From the NCBI GenBank assembly GCA_000620945.1, contig JHZO01000005.1, positions 270,949-334,948 on the forward strand: a stretch of DNA of 64,000 nt, written 5' to 3'. Of this stretch, positions 19,287 through 29,979 are shown one piece after another. The position numbers were made by a program, and so were the translations under genes. This DNA comes from [Clostridium] viride DSM 6836. GTDB lineage: Bacteria > Bacillota > Clostridia > Oscillospirales > Oscillospiraceae. Each line of letters begins with the position of its first letter. Within the stretch, counting starts at the first letter, position 1. The notes beneath the pieces are model-generated. The model was not told the DNA's origin. It ran no database searches and saw only the letters and a list, made by a program, of their open reading frames with translations.

Positions 19287-19307
19287 CGTTAGGCGAAGGG
19301 GAATCTA

Positions 19308-19769
19308 TTAGAAGGTACGCAGGAGGTTTACCATTTCAATGGCACCCATGGCACAATCGAAGCCCTTGTTGCCCGCCTTGGTTCCGGCACGCTCAATGGC
19401 CTGCTCAATGGTTTCCGTTGTGAGAACCCCGAACATAACGGGGAGCCCAGTGGAGAGGGAGACATGGGCAATGCCCTTAGATACCTCACTGCAAACGTAA
19501 TCGTAGTGGGTGGTGCTTCCGCGAATCACCGCGCCCAAGCAGATGATGGCATCATAGTTTCCGCTCTGTGCCAGCTTCGAGGCGGCCAAGGGAATTTCAA
19601 AGGCACCGGGCACCCAGGCCAGATCAATTTGATCGTCGGAGACCTCGTGGCGACGGAGTGCATCCAGGGCACCGTCAATTAGCTTAGAGGTAATGAATTC
19701 ATTGAAGCGAGCGGCCACAATGCCAATGCGAAGGTTGTGTGAGACCAAGTTTCCTTCCAGTACGTTCAT
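19308..19769 (-). CDS. ribH: 6,7-dimethyl-8-ribityllumazine synthase
   Basis: Penultimate step of riboflavin synthesis. The 153-aa protein has [29 protein letters not shown] and [15 protein letters not shown] typical of the family. ATG 19769 has AAAGGAG 9 nt upstream. It is the last gene of the rib operon. Confidence 0.98.
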   Translation of the reverse strand: MNVLEGNLVSHNLRIGIVAARFNEFITSKLIDGALDALRRHEVSDDQIDLAWVPGAFEIPLAASKLAQSGNYDAIICLGAVIRGSTTHYDYVCSEVSKGIAHVSLSTGLPVMFGVLTTETIEQAIERAGTKAGNKGFDCAMGAIEMVNLLRTF

Positions 19770-19791
19770 GTTACATTTCTCCTTTATTTCC

Positions 19792-20994
19792 TTATACAAT
19801 GTTTAAGATATGGCCCATCTTTTGCTGCTTCGTCTTGAGATAAAACAGGTCATGTGCGGTGGCAGGCATTTCGATGGGGACGCGAGCGGCAATGTCCATG
19901 CCGAAGTCGGAGAGCTGATAGACCTTGTCGGGGTTATTGGTGAGAAGTCGCAGCGTCTTGGCTCCGAGATCCCGCAGGATTTGTGCTCCAATGTAGTACT
20001 CTCGCAGATCCGGAGCAAACCCGAGGGCTAAGTTTGCCTCCATAGTATCCATTCCTTCATCCTGTAAGGCATAGGCACGGAGCTTATTCACAAGACCAAT
20101 CCCGCGGCCTTCCTGTCGCATGTAGAGGAGGATGCCACGGCCTTCCGCCTCAATTTGAGCCATGGCTGCCGCCAATTGTTCCCCACAGTCGCAACGCTGG
20201 GAACCAAAGGCATCGCCGGTCAAGCACTCGGAGTGGACGCGGCAAAGCAGGTTTTCTCCGTCGCCAATGTCTCCCTTGACCAAGGCAATGTGGTGTTCGC
20301 CGTTGAGTTTATTGATGTAGGCATAGGTTTTAAAGTCGCCATACGCGGTGGGCATCTTGGTTACCGCCACTTGTTCCACCAAGCGTTCATTCTTCTTGCG
20401 GTACTCCTGTAATGCCTTGATGGTGATAAACTTCAGGTTCCACTTCTCGGCCAGCTCAATGAGTTCAGGGGTCCGCATCATGGTTCCGTCCTCACGCATG
20501 ATTTCACAGCAGAGACCACACTCAGCTAAGCCGGATAGACGCATAAGGTCTACCGTTGCTTCGGTGTGTCCATTGCGCTCTAGAACGCCGTTTTTCTTGG
20601 CCATCAGAGGAAACATGTGACCCGGGCGGCGGAAGTCTTCTGGTTTGGCATTGGGATCCACACAAGCACGTGCGGTGAGGCCACGCTCTTCGGCAGAGAT
20701 GCCTGTGGTGGTGTCCACATGGTCGATGGATACGGTAAAGGCTGTTTCATGATTGTCGGTATTGTAGGTGACCATCTGGGGAAAGCGCAAGTGGCTGCAC
20801 AGTTCGATGCTCATGGGCATACAAATGAGCCCTTTGCCATGGATGGCCATGAAGTTGACGTTTTCTGTGGTGGCAAACTCGGCCGCGCAGATGAAGTCGC
20901 CCTCATTCTCCCGCTCTTCGTCGTCCGTAACCAAAATGATCTTACCGGCGCGCAGATCTTCCAGTGCTTCTTCAATGGTGTTAAACTGAAACAT
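19792..20994 (-). CDS. ribBA: Bifunctional 3,4-dihydroxy-2-butanone-4-phosphate synthase / GTP cyclohydrolase II
   Basis: Supplies both precursors of the riboflavin ring. The N-terminal half (about 1-200) is RibB with [11 protein letters not shown]; the C-terminal half is RibA with the zinc-cysteine motif [15 protein letters not shown] and [12 protein letters not shown] 20994 has AAGGAGG upstream. Length is 400 aa, as usual for the fusion. Confidence 0.98.
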   Translation of the reverse strand: MFQFNTIEEALEDLRAGKIILVTDDEERENEGDFICAAEFATTENVNFMAIHGKGLICMPMSIELCSHLRFPQMVTYNTDNHETAFTVSIDHVDTTTGISAEERGLTARACVDPNAKPEDFRRPGHMFPLMAKKNGVLERNGHTEATVDLMRLSGLAECGLCCEIMREDGTMMRTPELIELAEKWNLKFITIKALQEYRKKNERLVEQVAVTKMPTAYGDFKTYAYINKLNGEHHIALVKGDIGDGENLLCRVHSECLTGDAFGSQRCDCGEQLAAAMAQIEAEGRGILLYMRQEGRGIGLVNKLRAYALQDEGMDTMEANLALGFAPDLREYYIGAQILRDLGAKTLRLLTNNPDKVYQLSDFGMDIAARVPIEMPATAHDLFYLKTKQQKMGHILNIV

Positions 20995-21005
20995 AGGTAT
21001 CCTCC

Positions 21006-21644
21006 TTAGTATCCGAATTTCGTAAGAAATTCGCGGTTTATGCCGCCTTGAGGCCCTTGGCCTCCCAGCAGCTTTTCTACATACTTTCCAATGCAATCCG
21101 TTTCCAGATTCACACGGTCGCCCACCCGGCGCTGGGATAAGGTGGTCATTTGGGCGGTGTGTGGAATCACAGAAACCGAAAAGTCAGAGCCACTCACCCG
21201 AGCCACCGTGAGGCTGATGCCGTCGATGGTAATGGAGCCTTTCTCCACGATGTAGCGCAGGAGCCCGCTCTCGGTGCGAATGGTGTACCAGATGGCGTTA
21301 TCATCCTTCGAGATGGCGGAGATGACGCCCGTTCCGTCTATGTGACCGGATACAATGTGCCCGCCAAAGCGTCCGTTTGCGGCCATGGCTCGCTCTAAGT
21401 TCACCCCACTGCCCGCCTGCAAACGACCTAGGATGGAACGGTTGAGGGTTTCGTGCATCACGTCGGCGGTAAACTGTGACTTGGTAAAACTGGTGACCGT
21501 CAGGCAAACACCACAGACCGCAATGCTGTCACCCAAGTGCACGTCCTCTAGGATGTGCTTTGCCTCAATGGTTAAGACGGCACTCTTGGCCCCTGGGCGA
21601 ACCGAGGCAACGCGTCCGATTTCTTCTATGATTCCGGTGAACAT
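21006..21644 (-). CDS. ribE: Riboflavin synthase, alpha subunit
   Basis: Dismutates two lumazines to riboflavin. The 212-aa protein has two lumazine-binding repeats ([10 protein letters not shown] at residue 1, [13 protein letters not shown] in the second). It overlaps the ribD stop by 19 bases and precedes ribBA by 11 nt. Confidence 0.97.
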   Translation of the reverse strand: MFTGIIEEIGRVASVRPGAKSAVLTIEAKHILEDVHLGDSIAVCGVCLTVTSFTKSQFTADVMHETLNRSILGRLQAGSGVNLERAMAANGRFGGHIVSGHIDGTGVISAISKDDNAIWYTIRTESGLLRYIVEKGSITIDGISLTVARVSGSDFSVSVIPHTAQMTTLSQRRVGDRVNLETDCIGKYVEKLLGGQGPQGGINREFLTKFGY

Positions 21645-22732
21645 GGCAGCACCTCACTTTCCAGCAATAGATCCCTTCCCAAGGGCATGATGCGGGGGGA
21701 AGAGAGGGGGAAGGCCCGGTCCGGGAGAGGAACCCCTATGCCCCCGATGGGGCTTTTGGCTGTGGCACCTCCAAACAGCTTGGGAGCCAGGTAACACTGT
21801 ACCTTCTGCACCAAACCGTGTTGCAGAAAGGACCAGTTCAGCGTGGCACCACCCTCCACCAGTAAACTGTCCACTTGCCGCTGCCCCAAGGCAGAAAGCA
21901 GCGCTTTCAAATCCAAATGCCCGTCCTCAGCACAGGGGAGAGAGAGAATCTCACAGCCAGAGGCACGATATGGAGCCAGCGTTTCTTCGTCGGCACAGCA
22001 GGTGGCCAGGAGGGTGGGAACCTCTTTGGCGGTGCGAACCAGTTGCGCGTGCAGTGGAGTGCGAAGCTGGCTGTCACACACAATGCGTAGAGGGTTTCGC
22101 CCGTTGGGGATGCGGCAGGTCAGTTGTGGGTCATCTGCAAGAACCGTACCCACACCCACCAAAATGCCTCGATAGCGGTGTCGATCCTCGTGTACCCGTC
22201 TTCGGGCTTCTTCTCCAGTGATCCACTGGGAGGCACCGGTGGTGGTGGCAATTTTCCCGTCCATGGTCATGGCGTACTTCAGCACCACAAAGGGCTTCTT
22301 GGTGCGGATGTAGTGAAAAAAGACCTGGTTGAGTTCCTCACATTCCTTGGTCAAAACCGCTTCACAAACCGCAAGCCCAGCCCCTTGTAAGATCGCAAGG
22401 CCTTTTCCCGCAACCAAGGGATTGGGATCCCGTGAGCCAACCACCACACGGGATAGCCCCGCTTCCAAAATCGCCTCCGTGCAGGGGGGCGTTCTGCCGT
22501 AATGACAGCACGGCTCCAGTGTGACGTAGATGGTAGCCCCCCGCGGATCGGTGCGGCAGTTTGCCAAGGCATTGCGCTCTGCATGGGCCTCGCCACAACG
22601 GGCGTGAAACCCTTCCCCAATGACCTGTCCGTCTTTTACGATGACCGCACCCACCAGAGGGTTCGGGTTAACCCAACCAACTCCTTGCTGCGCCAAACGG
22701 ATTGCCTGCTGCATATATTGCTCGTCTTGCAA
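21626..22732 (-). CDS. ribD: Bifunctional riboflavin deaminase/reductase
   Basis: Catalyses the deamination and side-chain reduction after GTP cyclohydrolase. The N-terminal deaminase has the zinc motifs HAERNALAN and PCCHYGRTPPC; the C-terminal half is the reductase (MTMDGKIATTTGASQWITG, LLVEGGATLN). The start is TTG 22732 (LQDEQYMQQA), 8 nt after GGAGG; longer in-frame starts would overlap the riboswitch terminator. Length is 368 aa. Confidence 0.96.
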   Translation of the reverse strand: MQDEQYMQQAIRLAQQGVGWVNPNPLVGAVIVKDGQVIGEGFHARCGEAHAERNALANCRTDPRGATIYVTLEPCCHYGRTPPCTEAILEAGLSRVVVGSRDPNPLVAGKGLAILQGAGLAVCEAVLTKECEELNQVFFHYIRTKKPFVVLKYAMTMDGKIATTTGASQWITGEEARRRVHEDRHRYRGILVGVGTVLADDPQLTCRIPNGRNPLRIVCDSQLRTPLHAQLVRTAKEVPTLLATCCADEETLAPYRASGCEILSLPCAEDGHLDLKALLSALGQRQVDSLLVEGGATLNWSFLQHGLVQKVQCYLAPKLFGGATAKSPIGGIGVPLPDRAFPLSSPRIMPLGRDLLLESEVLPCSPES

Positions 22733-22745
22733 AAGTAGCACCTCC

Positions 22746-22780
22746 AAACAAAAAATGCCTTGAACCAAGGTTCAAGGCAA
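22746..22780 (-). terminator. Expression-platform terminator of the FMN riboswitch
   Basis: TGCCTTGAAC (22756-22765) pairs with GTTCAAGGCA (22770-22779), followed on the minus strand by a run of Ts. It lies just before the ribD ribosome binding site. Confidence 0.9.
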
Positions 22781-22944
22781 TGAAAGGAAACGCCAAGCGT
22801 ATCTGCGTGTCATGTTTGCTCTGCGTGATTTCCCCCATCGAAATGAGGAAATGGACGCAATCATTCTGTCAAACGACAAAATAAAGCTCCGGAAGGCAAA
22901 ACTGCGTTCCAGAGCATAGCAAAAATACACGCAGGTATCCTGCG

Positions 22945-23062
22945 CAATTTCACATCTTCTTCCATCCAGACTGTTACTGTCGGCTTCGGAGTTACACCGA
23001 ATCATGCCTTGCGGCTCGTGGGCTTTACCACCGGTAGGGACTTGCACCCTGCCCTGAAGACT
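22945..23062 (-). promoter_or_regulatory. FMN riboswitch (RFN element)
   Basis: On the minus strand the conserved RFN elements are in order: CAGGGTGCAAGTCCCTACC, GGTGGTAAAGCCCACGAGC, GATTCGGTGTAACTCCGA, GCCGACAGT and AGTCTGGATGGAAGAAGA. High FMN should favour the downstream terminator and shut off ribD-ribE-ribBA-ribH. The 160 nt between aptamer and terminator hold a further hairpin around 22885-22915. Confidence 0.96.
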
Positions 23063-23081
23063 TTATTTAATTTACGACGGC

Positions 23082-23110
23082 ATCATACCATGTCTAGTTT
23101 TGTTTGTCAA
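23082..23110 (-). promoter_or_regulatory. Promoter of the rib operon
   Basis: TTGACA (23105-23110), 17-bp spacer, TATGAT (23082-23087) on the minus strand, about 25 nt before the RFN element. Confidence 0.85.
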
Positions 23111-23123
23111 GCATGAACTATGT

Positions 23124-23172
23124 GGAAAAAGAGGAGAAACGGGGCAAATTCGAGAAGAATTTCCCCCGTTTC
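23124..23172 (-). terminator. Terminator of the fatty-acid operon
   Basis: GAAACGGGG/CCCCGTTTC with an inner AAATTC/GAATTT stem (23136-23172), followed on the minus strand by TCCTCTTTTTCC. It ends the operon 12 nt after the synthetase stop. Confidence 0.85.
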
Positions 23173-23183
23173 AAGCAAGAACC

Positions 23184-24827
23184 TTAGTGGATGGCATCCC
23201 ATTCGCGCAGATCACGCTTTTTGATCTTGCCACTGATGGTCTTTGGCATTTCCTCCACAAAATCAATGTGACGAATCCACTTGTACTCCGAGGAGTGTTC
23301 GTTGCAGAACACCTTGATTTCCTTTTTGAGCTCCGAGGAAGCTTCAAAACCCGGGGCCAGGTGGACAAAGGCCTTGATGGCCTGACCGCGCAAGGGATCC
23401 GGGATGCCAATGACGGAACACTCCAACACGGCAGGGTGCTCCATTAACACATTTTCAATTTCAAAGGGACCGACACGATAGCCGCCGGTTTTGATAATAT
23501 CATCGCTGCGTCCGTTGAACCAGTAATAACCATCGGCATCACGCCAAGCAGTATCCCCGGTGTGGTAGACTCCGCCCCGCCATGCGTTTTGGTAGAGCTC
23601 TTCGTTCCCACAATAGGCGCAAAAAATGCCCACCGGACGACGGCCGTTTGCGTCGGGAAGTATGACAATTTCGCCCACTTCGCCCTCCGGAGTCTCCGAA
23701 CCATCTGGGTTTTGGAGTGCCACGCGGTAAAGGGGGGTTGGTTTCCCCATAGAGCCGGGACGAGGGGCAACCCAAGGCAGGTGGGCAATGAGGGGGGTGG
23801 TTTCGGTTTGGCCATAGCCTTCCTGAATGGACAGTCCGGTGACCTCACGGAAGCGGGTATACACTTCTGGATTCAGTGCCTCCCCTGCCGTGGTCACATG
23901 CTGAAGACTGGGCATGGAGGAAAGGCCGGTTTTAATTAAGTAGCGATAGATCGTGGGGGGAGCACAGAAGGTGGTAACCCCATATCGTTGGATGACTTGG
24001 ATGAGCTGTCGAGGGTCAAAGCTGTCAAAGTCATAGACCATGACGGCGCTTCCAACCAGCCACTGTCCGTAGAGCTTTCCCCAAGAGGACTTGGCCCAGC
24101 CGCTCTCAGCTACAGTAAAGTGAAGGCCACCGTCGATTGCCTGATGCCAGTACTTGGCGGTCACGATGTGAGCCAAGGGGTAACTGTGGTCGTGAATGAC
24201 GCCCTTGGGCTGTCCGGTCGTACCGGAGGTGAAGTACGTGAGCAGTGGGTCGGTGACCGCAGTATCCACACGGGAAAGCAGCGGGGAAGCCACATCCAGC
24301 TCGGCGCTGAGATTCACACAGCCGGGAATGTTCTCCCGGATGGTGAACACGGTTCGGAGAGCACTGGTTTCTTTGGCCTCTAAAAAGCGTTGGGGGGCCT
24401 CTTCCTCGTTGGTGCAAATGGCGGCCGAAATGTTGCCTGCCGCCACGCGGTAAACCAGGTCAGAGACGGTAAGCATATGGGTGACGGGAGCCATGACAGC
24501 GCCAAGCTTATGCAGCGCCAGAGCCACGAACCAGTATTCGTAGTGCCGCTTTAGCATAACCAGCACCGTGTCACCTTTGGAAATGCCATGAGCCCGCAAG
24601 GCGTTTGCTGCCTGATTGGAAAGGCGGCGAAGATCCGAAAAGGTAAACGTGCGCTCGAGGCCTTGGGCATTGCACCAGACCAGAGCGGTCTGGTTTGGTG
24701 CCTGCTCGGCCATGGCATCCACCACATCGTAGGCAAAGTTAAAGTTCGTGGGGTAGGTAAGGGAAAAGTCCGTTAGGTTCCCTTGGGCATCAAAGGATTC
24801 CTGGCAAAAGGAACGATACATATTCAT
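23184..24827 (-). CDS. AMP-forming acyl-CoA synthetase (ACSM-like)
   Basis: A 547-aa member of the ANL superfamily. AMP-binding motif [13 protein letters not shown], then YGQTETT, YHTGDTA and the C-terminal catalytic lysine in [12 protein letters not shown]. It activates a carboxylic acid to acyl-CoA through acyl-AMP; the domain layout is closest to acetyl- or medium-chain acyl-CoA synthetases. Its ATG overlaps the accA stop by four bases, so it belongs to the fatty-acid operon, which is not the usual content of that operon. It may supply primer acyl-CoA or salvage acids; this is inference. Confidence 0.9.
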   Translation of the reverse strand: MNMYRSFCQESFDAQGNLTDFSLTYPTNFNFAYDVVDAMAEQAPNQTALVWCNAQGLERTFTFSDLRRLSNQAANALRAHGISKGDTVLVMLKRHYEYWFVALALHKLGAVMAPVTHMLTVSDLVYRVAAGNISAAICTNEEEAPQRFLEAKETSALRTVFTIRENIPGCVNLSAELDVASPLLSRVDTAVTDPLLTYFTSGTTGQPKGVIHDHSYPLAHIVTAKYWHQAIDGGLHFTVAESGWAKSSWGKLYGQWLVGSAVMVYDFDSFDPRQLIQVIQRYGVTTFCAPPTIYRYLIKTGLSSMPSLQHVTTAGEALNPEVYTRFREVTGLSIQEGYGQTETTPLIAHLPWVAPRPGSMGKPTPLYRVALQNPDGSETPEGEVGEIVILPDANGRRPVGIFCAYCGNEELYQNAWRGGVYHTGDTAWRDADGYYWFNGRSDDIIKTGGYRVGPFEIENVLMEHPAVLECSVIGIPDPLRGQAIKAFVHLAPGFEASSELKKEIKVFCNEHSSEYKWIRHIDFVEEMPKTISGKIKKRDLREWDAIH

Positions 24828-25633
24828 GGAGCCTCCTTTTCAAACGGAGAGGAGATGGCGCCAAACTTGCGAAAGCGTGCGTAGCGACGAGAGAGGAGCT
24901 CTTCCGTGTCCAGAGCGCAAAGCTTCGAGATCATGTCGTTTAATTCCACGCTAAGCTGACGATAAAACGGTGGGGTTCCCAATCCGGTTTCGGGAAGCAC
25001 ACGCTCGGCAATGCCAAAGTTTTGTGCGTCCTGCGCGGTCAATTTTAAGCATTCCGCCGCGTCGGCAGCTCGGCCAGCATCCTTCCACAGAATGCTGGCA
25101 CAGCCCTCAGGCGAAATCACGGAATAGATGGAGTTCTCCAGCATCCAGACTTCATCCGCCATGGCAAGGGCCAAGGCGCCACCACTTCCGCCTTCTCCGA
25201 TCAAAAGAGAAAGGATGGGGGTCTTCAAATCGCTCATTTCAAACAGGTTCTGGGCAATCGCCTGCCCCTGTCCTCGCTCCTCGGCACCTATGCCACAGAA
25301 GGCGCCTGAGGTGTCCACCAGGCAGAGAACCGGTCGCCCAAATTTCTCGGCTTGGCGCATCAGACGAAGCGCCTTGCGGTAGCCTTCGGGATTGGGGGCG
25401 CCAAAGTTGCGGAAAATGCGCTCCTTTGCCGTCCGCCCTTTTTCGATGGCAATGACCGTAATGGGACGGCCGCTCAGGGTAGCAATGCCGCCGATGATCG
25501 CGGGGTCATCCGCAAAGGCACGGTCGCCGTGCAGCTCAAAAAAATCGGGGAAGAGGGCAGAAAGATAAGCTTGCGCGGTGGGGCGGTTGTTGGCTCGGGC
25601 CAACTTCACACGGTCGTAGGCAGTGTTACTCAT
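24824..25633 (-). CDS. accA: Acetyl-CoA carboxylase carboxyltransferase, alpha subunit
   Basis: With AccD transfers CO2 from carboxybiotin to acetyl-CoA. The 269-aa length is short but usual for Clostridia that lack an N-terminal extension. Crotonase-like core: [46 protein letters not shown]. It overlaps accD by four bases. Confidence 0.96.
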   Translation of the reverse strand: MSNTAYDRVKLARANNRPTAQAYLSALFPDFFELHGDRAFADDPAIIGGIATLSGRPITVIAIEKGRTAKERIFRNFGAPNPEGYRKALRLMRQAEKFGRPVLCLVDTSGAFCGIGAEERGQGQAIAQNLFEMSDLKTPILSLLIGEGGSGGALALAMADEVWMLENSIYSVISPEGCASILWKDAGRAADAAECLKLTAQDAQNFGIAERVLPETGLGTPPFYRQLSVELNDMISKLCALDTEELLSRRYARFRKFGAISSPFEKEAP

Positions 25634-26499
25634 CGTACGCCCCCTTTCTGATGCATGGCAAGTAAACGAGCCAAGATGGCACGCTGTTCGTTGCGTGGGA
25701 CAATGGCATCCACAAAGCCATGCGCCTGCAAAAACTCTGCGGTTTGAAAGCCGGGAGGAAGTTTTTTGCGCACGGTTTGCTCAATGACACGGGCACCGGC
25801 AAAGCCGGCGGTGGCACCGGGTTCCGCAAAAATCATGTCACCCTCCATGGCAAAGCTTGCCATAACACCGCCCGTGGTGGGGTCGGTCAGCACCGTGAGG
25901 TAAAACAGTCCGGCCTGGCTGTGTCGGCGGACAGCCGCACTGGTTTTGGCCATTTGCATGAGGGATAGCATACCCTCCTGCATGCGGGCACCACCGGACA
26001 CCGTGTACCCCACAACGGGAAGGGATAGCTCGGTTGCCAGCTCAAAGGTGCGGGTAATCTTTTCGCCCACCGCCGTTCCCATGCTACCCATCATGAAGTA
26101 AGGATCCATGACAAAGATGCAGCAAGGGGCGCCACCAATGGTCACTTGTCCGCAAAGGACGCCTTCCTCGCTGCCGGAAAGACTCTGGGTGGCCGACAGC
26201 TTTTTCTGGTACCCAGGAAAGCTCAGGGGATCGCCTCCCAGAAGCCCATCAAACTCCGGGATAAAGGAGCCATGGTCGGCTAAGAGGGCCAGCCGCTGCG
26301 CAGCCCGGATGCGAAAATGATAGCCGCAGGAGCAGGTGTTGGCGTCGTTCCAGAGCTGGCTCAGTGGAATCTGGCGGTGGCAGTTGGGGCACTGTTCGGA
26401 CAGCTCTGCGTCGTCGGCACCCGGCTTTGCCGGGATGGAATTGCGCCCACCCTGCTCAAGAGGGTTTTTGGGACGGTGTAAAAATTGAAAGGATGGCAT
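25630..26499 (-). CDS. accD: Acetyl-CoA carboxylase carboxyltransferase, beta subunit
   Basis: Partner of AccA, 289 aa, with the glycine-rich carboxyltransferase core ([33 protein letters not shown]). The N-terminal zinc ribbon begins with CPNC (near residue 37), but the second pair reads CSC rather than the usual CxxC, a one-residue shortening that may be lineage-specific. It is encoded 11 nt after accC. Confidence 0.96.
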   Translation of the reverse strand: MPSFQFLHRPKNPLEQGGRNSIPAKPGADDAELSEQCPNCHRQIPLSQLWNDANTCSCGYHFRIRAAQRLALLADHGSFIPEFDGLLGGDPLSFPGYQKKLSATQSLSGSEEGVLCGQVTIGGAPCCIFVMDPYFMMGSMGTAVGEKITRTFELATELSLPVVGYTVSGGARMQEGMLSLMQMAKTSAAVRRHSQAGLFYLTVLTDPTTGGVMASFAMEGDMIFAEPGATAGFAGARVIEQTVRKKLPPGFQTAEFLQAHGFVDAIVPRNEQRAILARLLAMHQKGGVR

Positions 26500-26510
26500 A
26501 ATGATTCACC

Positions 26511-27815
26511 TCACTGCGAGAAAAAATCCAGACTGTAAGATCCGGTTTGAAAACGAGTATCTTCGATAATATCCAATTGTTCCTCAATGTTGTTGGGAAC
26601 GCCTTCGATGACCAGCTCACAGAGTGCCGCGCGCAATTTACGCAAGGCCTCTTCTCGGGTGCTGGCATACACAATGAGCTTTCCGAGGAGTGGGTCATAG
26701 GCCGGGGAAATGACGGAACCCACCGCAAGGTAGGTATCAAAGCGGACAAAGGGCCCACCGGGAATGTGCAGAAAACTGACCTTTCCGGGAGCTCTCGCAT
26801 TGATGCGGCACTCGATGGAGGAACCGTCCAGGCGTACATCCTCTTGCTTGAAGTTCAAGGGAATGCCGGCGGCAATGCGAATCTGCCACTTAACCAAGTC
26901 TAAGCCAATCATGGCTTCCGTAACACCGTGTTCCACCTGAAGACGCACGTTCATTTCCATGAAGTAGTAGTGCCCAGAGGCATCCAGCAAGAACTCCAAG
27001 GTTCCAAGATTTTGGTAGCCAATTTCTTTCACGGAGGACGTGATGCGGCGCACCATTTCTTCCCGCAAGGCCGGGCTAACGGCAGGGGAGGGGGATTCCT
27101 CGGTCAACTTTTGGTGGTTCCGTTGCACCGAGCAGTCGCGCTCACCCAGGCAAAGCACCTCGCCGTATTCGTCCGCAATGATCTGCATCTCGATGTGGCG
27201 GGCCGGGTGAATATATTTTTCCAGATAGACGGCACCGTCCCCAAAGGCAGCCTTGCCCTCGGAGGTAGCCGATAGAAAAGCCAGTTCCATTTCTTCCGCG
27301 CGGGTGACCAAACGGATTCCACGTCCACCGCCGCCGGAGCGAGCTTTGATCATGACCGGGTAACCAATCTCCTCTGCCGCATCCAGGGCATCCTGCACGG
27401 AGGGCAGAATTTCCGTTCCCGGGATTACGGGAAGACCTGCTTTTGCAAAGAGTGTTTTCAAACGCTCCTTGTCACCGAGGCGCTCCATGCTTTCGGCCGA
27501 GGGGCCAATGAAGGCGATGCCATGGCGCAAGCAGGAGGCGGCAAAGTGTGCGTTTTCAGATAAAAACCCATAGCCAGGGTGAATGGCCTGGGCACCCGAT
27601 AGCAGGGCGGCGCTTAAAATTCGGTCTTCGTTGAGATAACTATCCTGCGGCGATGTCTCGCCAATGCAGTAACTTTGATCGGCCAGGGCAACGTGGAGGG
27701 ATTCCGCATCGGCTTTGGAGTAAACGGCAACGGTGGAGATGCCCATTTCCTTGCAGCTACGGATGATACGAACCGCCACTTCACCCCGGTTGGCAATTAA
27801 AATTTTAGAAAACAC
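26511..27815 (-). CDS. accC: Biotin carboxylase
   Basis: ATP-dependent carboxylation of the biotin on AccB. The 434-aa protein shows ILIANRGEVAVRIIRSC at the N-terminus, the ATP-grasp loop KARSGGGGRGIRLV, and the MNVRLQVEHGVTEAMIG active-site segment. It is 4 nt downstream of fabZ. Confidence 0.98.
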   Translation of the reverse strand: MFSKILIANRGEVAVRIIRSCKEMGISTVAVYSKADAESLHVALADQSYCIGETSPQDSYLNEDRILSAALLSGAQAIHPGYGFLSENAHFAASCLRHGIAFIGPSAESMERLGDKERLKTLFAKAGLPVIPGTEILPSVQDALDAAEEIGYPVMIKARSGGGGRGIRLVTRAEEMELAFLSATSEGKAAFGDGAVYLEKYIHPARHIEMQIIADEYGEVLCLGERDCSVQRNHQKLTEESPSPAVSPALREEMVRRITSSVKEIGYQNLGTLEFLLDASGHYYFMEMNVRLQVEHGVTEAMIGLDLVKWQIRIAAGIPLNFKQEDVRLDGSSIECRINARAPGKVSFLHIPGGPFVRFDTYLAVGSVISPAYDPLLGKLIVYASTREEALRKLRAALCELVIEGVPNNIEEQLDIIEDTRFQTGSYSLDFFSQ

Positions 27816-27819
27816 AGGC

Positions 27820-28236
27820 TTACACCTCAGTCAGGGCAAAGGAAAAGCTTGCTTCCACGCAGAGTTTACCGTCCACAAATCCCTTTCCCTCGGCAAAGTA
27901 AAATGGTGGTTTCGAGCGGGTCAGCTTGCATTCGGTTTCAAAGGTATCCCCGGGACGAACGCTGTTGCGAAAGCGAACCTTGTCAAGACCCGTGAACAGG
28001 GGCAGCTCGTTCCCGCTCATCTTTTCGGAAAGGAGAACGCAAACCGACTGGGCCAGCATTTCGCAAAGCATGACGCCGGGCACCACAGGGTTTCCCGGAA
28101 AGTGCCCCTTGAGAAACCACTCGTCCCCGCGGATCTTCACGATGCCGTGAGCCACGCCATCCTCACAAGTCGCCTCATCGATGAGAAGCATATTGTCACG
28201 GTGTGGCAAAATGGCCTTCAATTCCTCTTGCTTCAT
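27820..28236 (-). CDS. fabZ: 3-hydroxyacyl-ACP dehydratase
   Basis: Hot-dog fold dehydratase of 138 aa with LPHRDNMLLID and the catalytic His and Glu in GHFPGNPVVPGVMLCEMLAQ. The start ATG 28236 (MKQEEL) has GGAGG upstream and overlaps the accB stop by four bases; a longer frame to 28371 lies inside accB. Confidence 0.97.
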   Translation of the reverse strand: MKQEELKAILPHRDNMLLIDEATCEDGVAHGIVKIRGDEWFLKGHFPGNPVVPGVMLCEMLAQSVCVLLSEKMSGNELPLFTGLDKVRFRNSVRPGDTFETECKLTRSKPPFYFAEGKGFVDGKLCVEASFSFALTEV

Positions 28237-28664
28237 GCTTCCTCCTTGCGGATGCGGAAGAGGGGGTGACCATAGTCCACCACCTGCTGATTTCCCACGC
28301 AAATCTCTGTAATGATGCCGTCGTAGTCGGAAGTAATTTCGTTCATGAGTTTCATCGACTCGATGATGCAAATCACATCGCCACGGTGCACTTTATCGCC
28401 CACGGTGACAAAGGCCTCCTGGTTTTCCGCGGGAGAAGCGTAAAAGACGCCAACCATGGGAGAGGAAATGCTGATAGTGCCATCCTCCACGGCAGCAGTA
28501 GCTTCCACCGCGGGCGCTGCAGCCATGACTGGTACTGCGGCAGAAGGAGCGTTCTTTGAGCTGCGCTCTAAGCGCAGGGTGGTGCCGTTTTCGCAAAGCT
28601 CAAGCCCGGTCAAATCCAAATCGTGCATGAGCTGCGCATATTTTCGAATATTCTTTTCTTCCAT
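28233..28664 (-). CDS. accB: Biotin carboxyl carrier protein of acetyl-CoA carboxylase
   Basis: A 143-aa carrier with an Ala/Pro-rich linker (about 40-65) and a biotinyl domain containing IESMKLMNEI, where the Lys is biotinylated. The start is ATG 28664 (MEEKNIRKY); an upstream in-frame ATG at 28721 would overlap fabF. Confidence 0.96.
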   Translation of the reverse strand: MEEKNIRKYAQLMHDLDLTGLELCENGTTLRLERSSKNAPSAAVPVMAAAPAVEATAAVEDGTISISSPMVGVFYASPAENQEAFVTVGDKVHRGDVICIIESMKLMNEITSDYDGIITEICVGNQQVVDYGHPLFRIRKEEA

Positions 28665-28680
28665 ATTGAATCCCTTTACA

Positions 28681-29913
28681 TCAGAGTTTGCGGAATGCCA
28701 GGCAGGCATTGTGTCCGCCAAAGCCCAGAGAATTGGAAAGAGCCATGTCTACCACGGCGGGACGTGCCGTCAGCGGAACGTAGTCCAGATCGCAAGCGGG
28801 ATCGGGAGTGGTAAGACCTACAGTGGGGGGGAGGACTCCTTCCTGCAGGGCAAGGAGGCAGGCAATCGCTTCCGCCGCACCGGCGGCACCTAACATGTGT
28901 CCGGTCATAGACTTTGTGGAGCTGACCGGAGTCTGTTTGGCAAGTTCTTCTCCAAGCAAGGTCTTAATGGCGGTGGTCTCCATCACATCATTGAGGGGAG
29001 TTCCGGTGCCGTGAGCGTTGATATACAGCTTGGTTTCAGAGGTGTATCCCGCTTCGGTCAGTGCCTGACGCATGGCGTTTACGGCACCAATGCCCTCGGG
29101 ATGAGGAGCCGTAATGTGATGGGCATCGCAGGTAGAGCCGTAGCCACACAGCTCACCATAAATGGTTGCGCCACGAGAAAGGGCGTGCTCATACTCTTCC
29201 AATACCAGAGCCGCCGCACCTTCGCCAATGATGAAACCGCCACGGCGAGAATCAAAGGGAAGGGACGCTTCGTCGGGGTTTTGTGCAATGGAGAGCGCCT
29301 GCATGTTGATGAATCCTGCCACACCGGGCTCGGAAATGGAGGCCTCGGTGCCACCGGCAATGATGGCATCACAGTAGCCATGACGGATGGCACGAAGGGC
29401 TTCTCCCATGGCATTGGAGCCGGATGCACACGCGGTAACGGCAGGCAGAGCCGGGCCCTGACAGTTGAAGCGAATGGCAATCATCCCGGCTGCCATGTTG
29501 GCAATCATCATGGGAATGAAGTACGGAGACACGCGGCGGGGCCCTTTCGAGCGCAGCTTATCCATTTCGGCTGTGAAGGTCTGAATGCCGCCAATGCCGG
29601 TGCCAAAATACACACCGACCCGCTCGGGAGGTAGGCTTCCTAAAAAGCCGCTATGCTCCACAGCCTGGGTTGCTGCCGCAAGGGCAAAATGTGCATTGGG
29701 GTCAGAACGGAGCATATCTCCATTGTCCATGTAGTCACGGGGGTTAAAGTTCTTGACCTCCGCGGCCAGGGAAGCCTTATAGTCCGTGGTATCAAAGCGG
29801 GTGATGGGGCCGATGCCGTGCTGTCCCGCAAACAGGGAGGTCTTAAATTGGGCAAGGTCATTTCCGATGGGGCTGACAATGCCCATACCGGTGACGACAA
29901 CTCTTCGATTCAT
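28681..29913 (-). CDS. fabF: 3-oxoacyl-ACP synthase II
   Basis: Elongating condensing enzyme of 410 aa with the Cys-His-His triad: VTACASGSNAM (Cys near residue 163), NAHGTGTPLND and KSMTGHMLGAAGA. ATG 29913 has AAAGGAA upstream. Because the operon lacks fabH, this is the only condensing enzyme in the window. Confidence 0.98.
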   Translation of the reverse strand: MNRRVVVTGMGIVSPIGNDLAQFKTSLFAGQHGIGPITRFDTTDYKASLAAEVKNFNPRDYMDNGDMLRSDPNAHFALAAATQAVEHSGFLGSLPPERVGVYFGTGIGGIQTFTAEMDKLRSKGPRRVSPYFIPMMIANMAAGMIAIRFNCQGPALPAVTACASGSNAMGEALRAIRHGYCDAIIAGGTEASISEPGVAGFINMQALSIAQNPDEASLPFDSRRGGFIIGEGAAALVLEEYEHALSRGATIYGELCGYGSTCDAHHITAPHPEGIGAVNAMRQALTEAGYTSETKLYINAHGTGTPLNDVMETTAIKTLLGEELAKQTPVSSTKSMTGHMLGAAGAAEAIACLLALQEGVLPPTVGLTTPDPACDLDYVPLTARPAVVDMALSNSLGFGGHNACLAFRKL

Positions 29914-29979
29914 AGGAATGGTTCCTTTCCTTTGGTTAAGCATTGGGCGAGTGTCAAGGGGAAACGCTGCGTGGCGGCA

